Origin: an uncultured Clostridia bacterium
GTDB taxonomy: Bacteria > Bacillota > Clostridia > Christensenellales > Borkfalkiaceae
Reading direction: 5' to 3'
DNA: 51,455 nt
Assembly (NCBI GenBank): GCA_949283125.1
Contig: CASDRK010000008.1
Coordinates: forward strand, 1-51,455
The notes beneath the pieces were generated by a model. The model had not been told where the DNA came from. It did not search any database and saw only the letters and a list, made by a program, of their open reading frames with translations. The position numbers were made by a program, and so were the translations under genes. The first letter of the stretch is position 1; each line of letters begins with the position of its first letter. Positions 50,677-51,455 of this stretch are shown here, in pieces.

Positions 50677-50881
50677 AATACTTAAAAGTTTGCTCGGTAC
50701 AGCTTCAATTTTGAAGAGAAGAATAAGTATGTTTGTGTTTTAGACTTGAATAAATAATAAGATTTTAGGAGAATGCAAATATCTCTCGAACGAGAAATCA
50801 AGTGTATGTTAAGAACTATTGAGTTTGTTTCACTATATAAAGAAGCAAAGCGGAAAGTAAAGTCTTTTTAATTAAAGTATA

Positions 50882-51017
50882 GCAGAGAGTATCAATACTG
50901 TTTTCCATAAATTCGGATAGTTATATCGTAACTCCTTTTAGGTTTGGATAGAGAGAAAGCAAGATTTCATTAAATGTGGTGATGTAACGTGCCGATGAGC
51001 GAATCCAAATAAAAACA
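50882..51017 (+). pseudogene. Second, heavily decayed copy of the RlmD-like tail
   Basis: DNA here aligns with 50124-50260 over about 130 nt. The segments GATAGTTATATCG (against GATAGTCATATCG) and AAGATTTCATTAAA (identical) are in the same order, and the preceding ACTGTTTTCCA matches ACTGCTTTCCA. Frameshifts and stops prevent translation. Other parts of the gap 50677-51111 show no gene. Confidence 0.55.
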
Positions 51018-51067
51018 GACAAACCGTTAAGTTGAAAACATTTTAGAAATATTGAAATTATATCGCT

Positions 51068-51094
51068 TATATGCTATAATTAAATTGCTATAGC
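51068..51094 (+). promoter_or_regulatory. Promoter and dyad before the small XRE-type gene
   Basis: The -10-like TATAAT (about 51074-51079) lies in the dyad GCTATA...TATAGC (about 51072-51094), suggesting autoregulation by the small helix-turn-helix protein just downstream. Confidence 0.45.
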
Positions 51095-51111
51095 GTGTTT
51101 GGAGGTAGAAA

Positions 51112-51303
51112 ATGGATTTTGCCAAAAAAGTCAAAATTGTCAGGGGAATATTGAAAATTAGTCAAGAAAAACTGGCGCAGTTGTTAGAAGTGTCTTTTTC
51201 TACCGTAAATCGTTGGGAGCAGGGGAAATCTTTACCGAGTTATGCGGCAATGCAAAAGTTCGGTGCACTGTGTAAAGAGAAAAATATAACTTTTGATGAA
51301 TGA
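51112..51303 (+). CDS. Small XRE-family helix-turn-helix protein
   Basis: 63 aa, almost entirely a Cro/C1-type DNA-binding domain: VRGILKISQEKLAQLLEVSF followed by STVNRWEQGKSLPS. It has a good GGAGG site. It may be a phage- or toxin-antitoxin-type regulator or the control gene of what follows at the right edge. The surrounding AT-rich, pseudogene-rich DNA fits a mobile context. Confidence 0.82.
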   Translation: MDFAKKVKIVRGILKISQEKLAQLLEVSFSTVNRWEQGKSLPSYAAMQKFGALCKEKNITFDE

Positions 51304-51430
51304 TATTAACAGCAAGTTACATCGGTAAACATCGGCTGATTTATAAAAAGAAAACGGACAGTAAAGCCGCTGTGTAAGTAAACATTAGTATAGTGGTTTA
51401 GAAAATTGCCGGAAAGAAGGAGAAGAGCAA

Positions 51431-51455
51431 ATGCGGACAAGAACAATCAAAAAAG
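51431..51455 (+). CDS. Start of a gene cut by the window edge
   Basis: An ATG at 51431 follows AAGGAGA at 8 nt and opens a frame (MRTRTIKK) that runs off the end. The 127-nt gap after the XRE gene holds no other feature. Too short to identify. Confidence 0.4.

Overview
The window looks like a chromosomal segment of an anaerobic, Gram-positive, Clostridia-type member of the Bacillota, probably an uncultured gut lineage. Signs are the lipoprotein and SipW-like signal peptides, a membrane-anchored exoenzyme, LplB/YtcP-type sugar permeases, a ferredoxin-rich [FeFe] hydrogenase, pyruvate phosphate dikinase, purine-rich ribosome binding sites and heavy use of AGG and ATA codons at about 50% GC. The lineage is inferred from gene families, not from a marker tree.

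Layout. 1-400: the end of an rRNA operon (5S rRNA) and its terminator. 770-3128: a MerR/TipAS-like regulator with its own ABC exporter. 3.5-5.0 kb: a decayed mobile segment with a truncated tyrosine integrase. 5.1-25.8 kb: the main system, a fructan (levan/inulin/sucrose-type) utilisation locus. It has a LacI-type regulator, a giant Cys-rich repeat lipoprotein, a membrane-anchored GH32 exo-enzyme, a sugar ABC importer (two permeases, binding protein, MsmX-type ATPase), a DUF624 protein, a binding-type lipoprotein, a cytoplasmic GH32, a divergent GH32 lipoprotein, a PfkB-type fructokinase and two SipW-type surface proteins. The outer enzymes would cut fructan, the importer brings in fructo-oligosaccharides, and the inner GH32 and kinase feed glycolysis. 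Two promoters in the locus carry the same GTGCA-N2-TGCAY palindrome at identical distance from the -35 box.

26-34 kb: an AlbA/Schlafen-type regulator, a two-component system with a MacB-like ABC transporter and a membrane partner, and an orphan SipW-type protein. 34.0-35.6 kb: tRNA-Pro and tmRNA in a region packed with structured repeats. 35.7-38.3 kb: two more Cys-rich repeat surface proteins. 38.5-40.0 kb: a [FeFe] hydrogenase-like protein (minus strand). 40.2-46.3 kb: PhoP-PhoR and a Pst phosphate importer with fused PstC-PstA, both preceded by 11-bp-periodic Pho boxes. 46.6-49.3 kb: ppdK. 49.4 kb to the end: an IS21 IstA-like N-terminal fragment, two decayed copies of an RlmD-like C-terminal tail, and small XRE-type genes.

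The most unusual signal is non-coding. A three-hairpin element occurs six times in this window, with stems that change by compensatory substitutions around conserved linkers. A second covarying hairpin family occurs twice, and a related fragment lies inside the tmRNA tag. These elements sit beside 5S rRNA, tRNA-Pro and tmRNA, and at two of these sites a piece of the RNA gene is duplicated on the far side of the element. They look like a family of small structured mobile or regulatory elements that target stable RNA genes.
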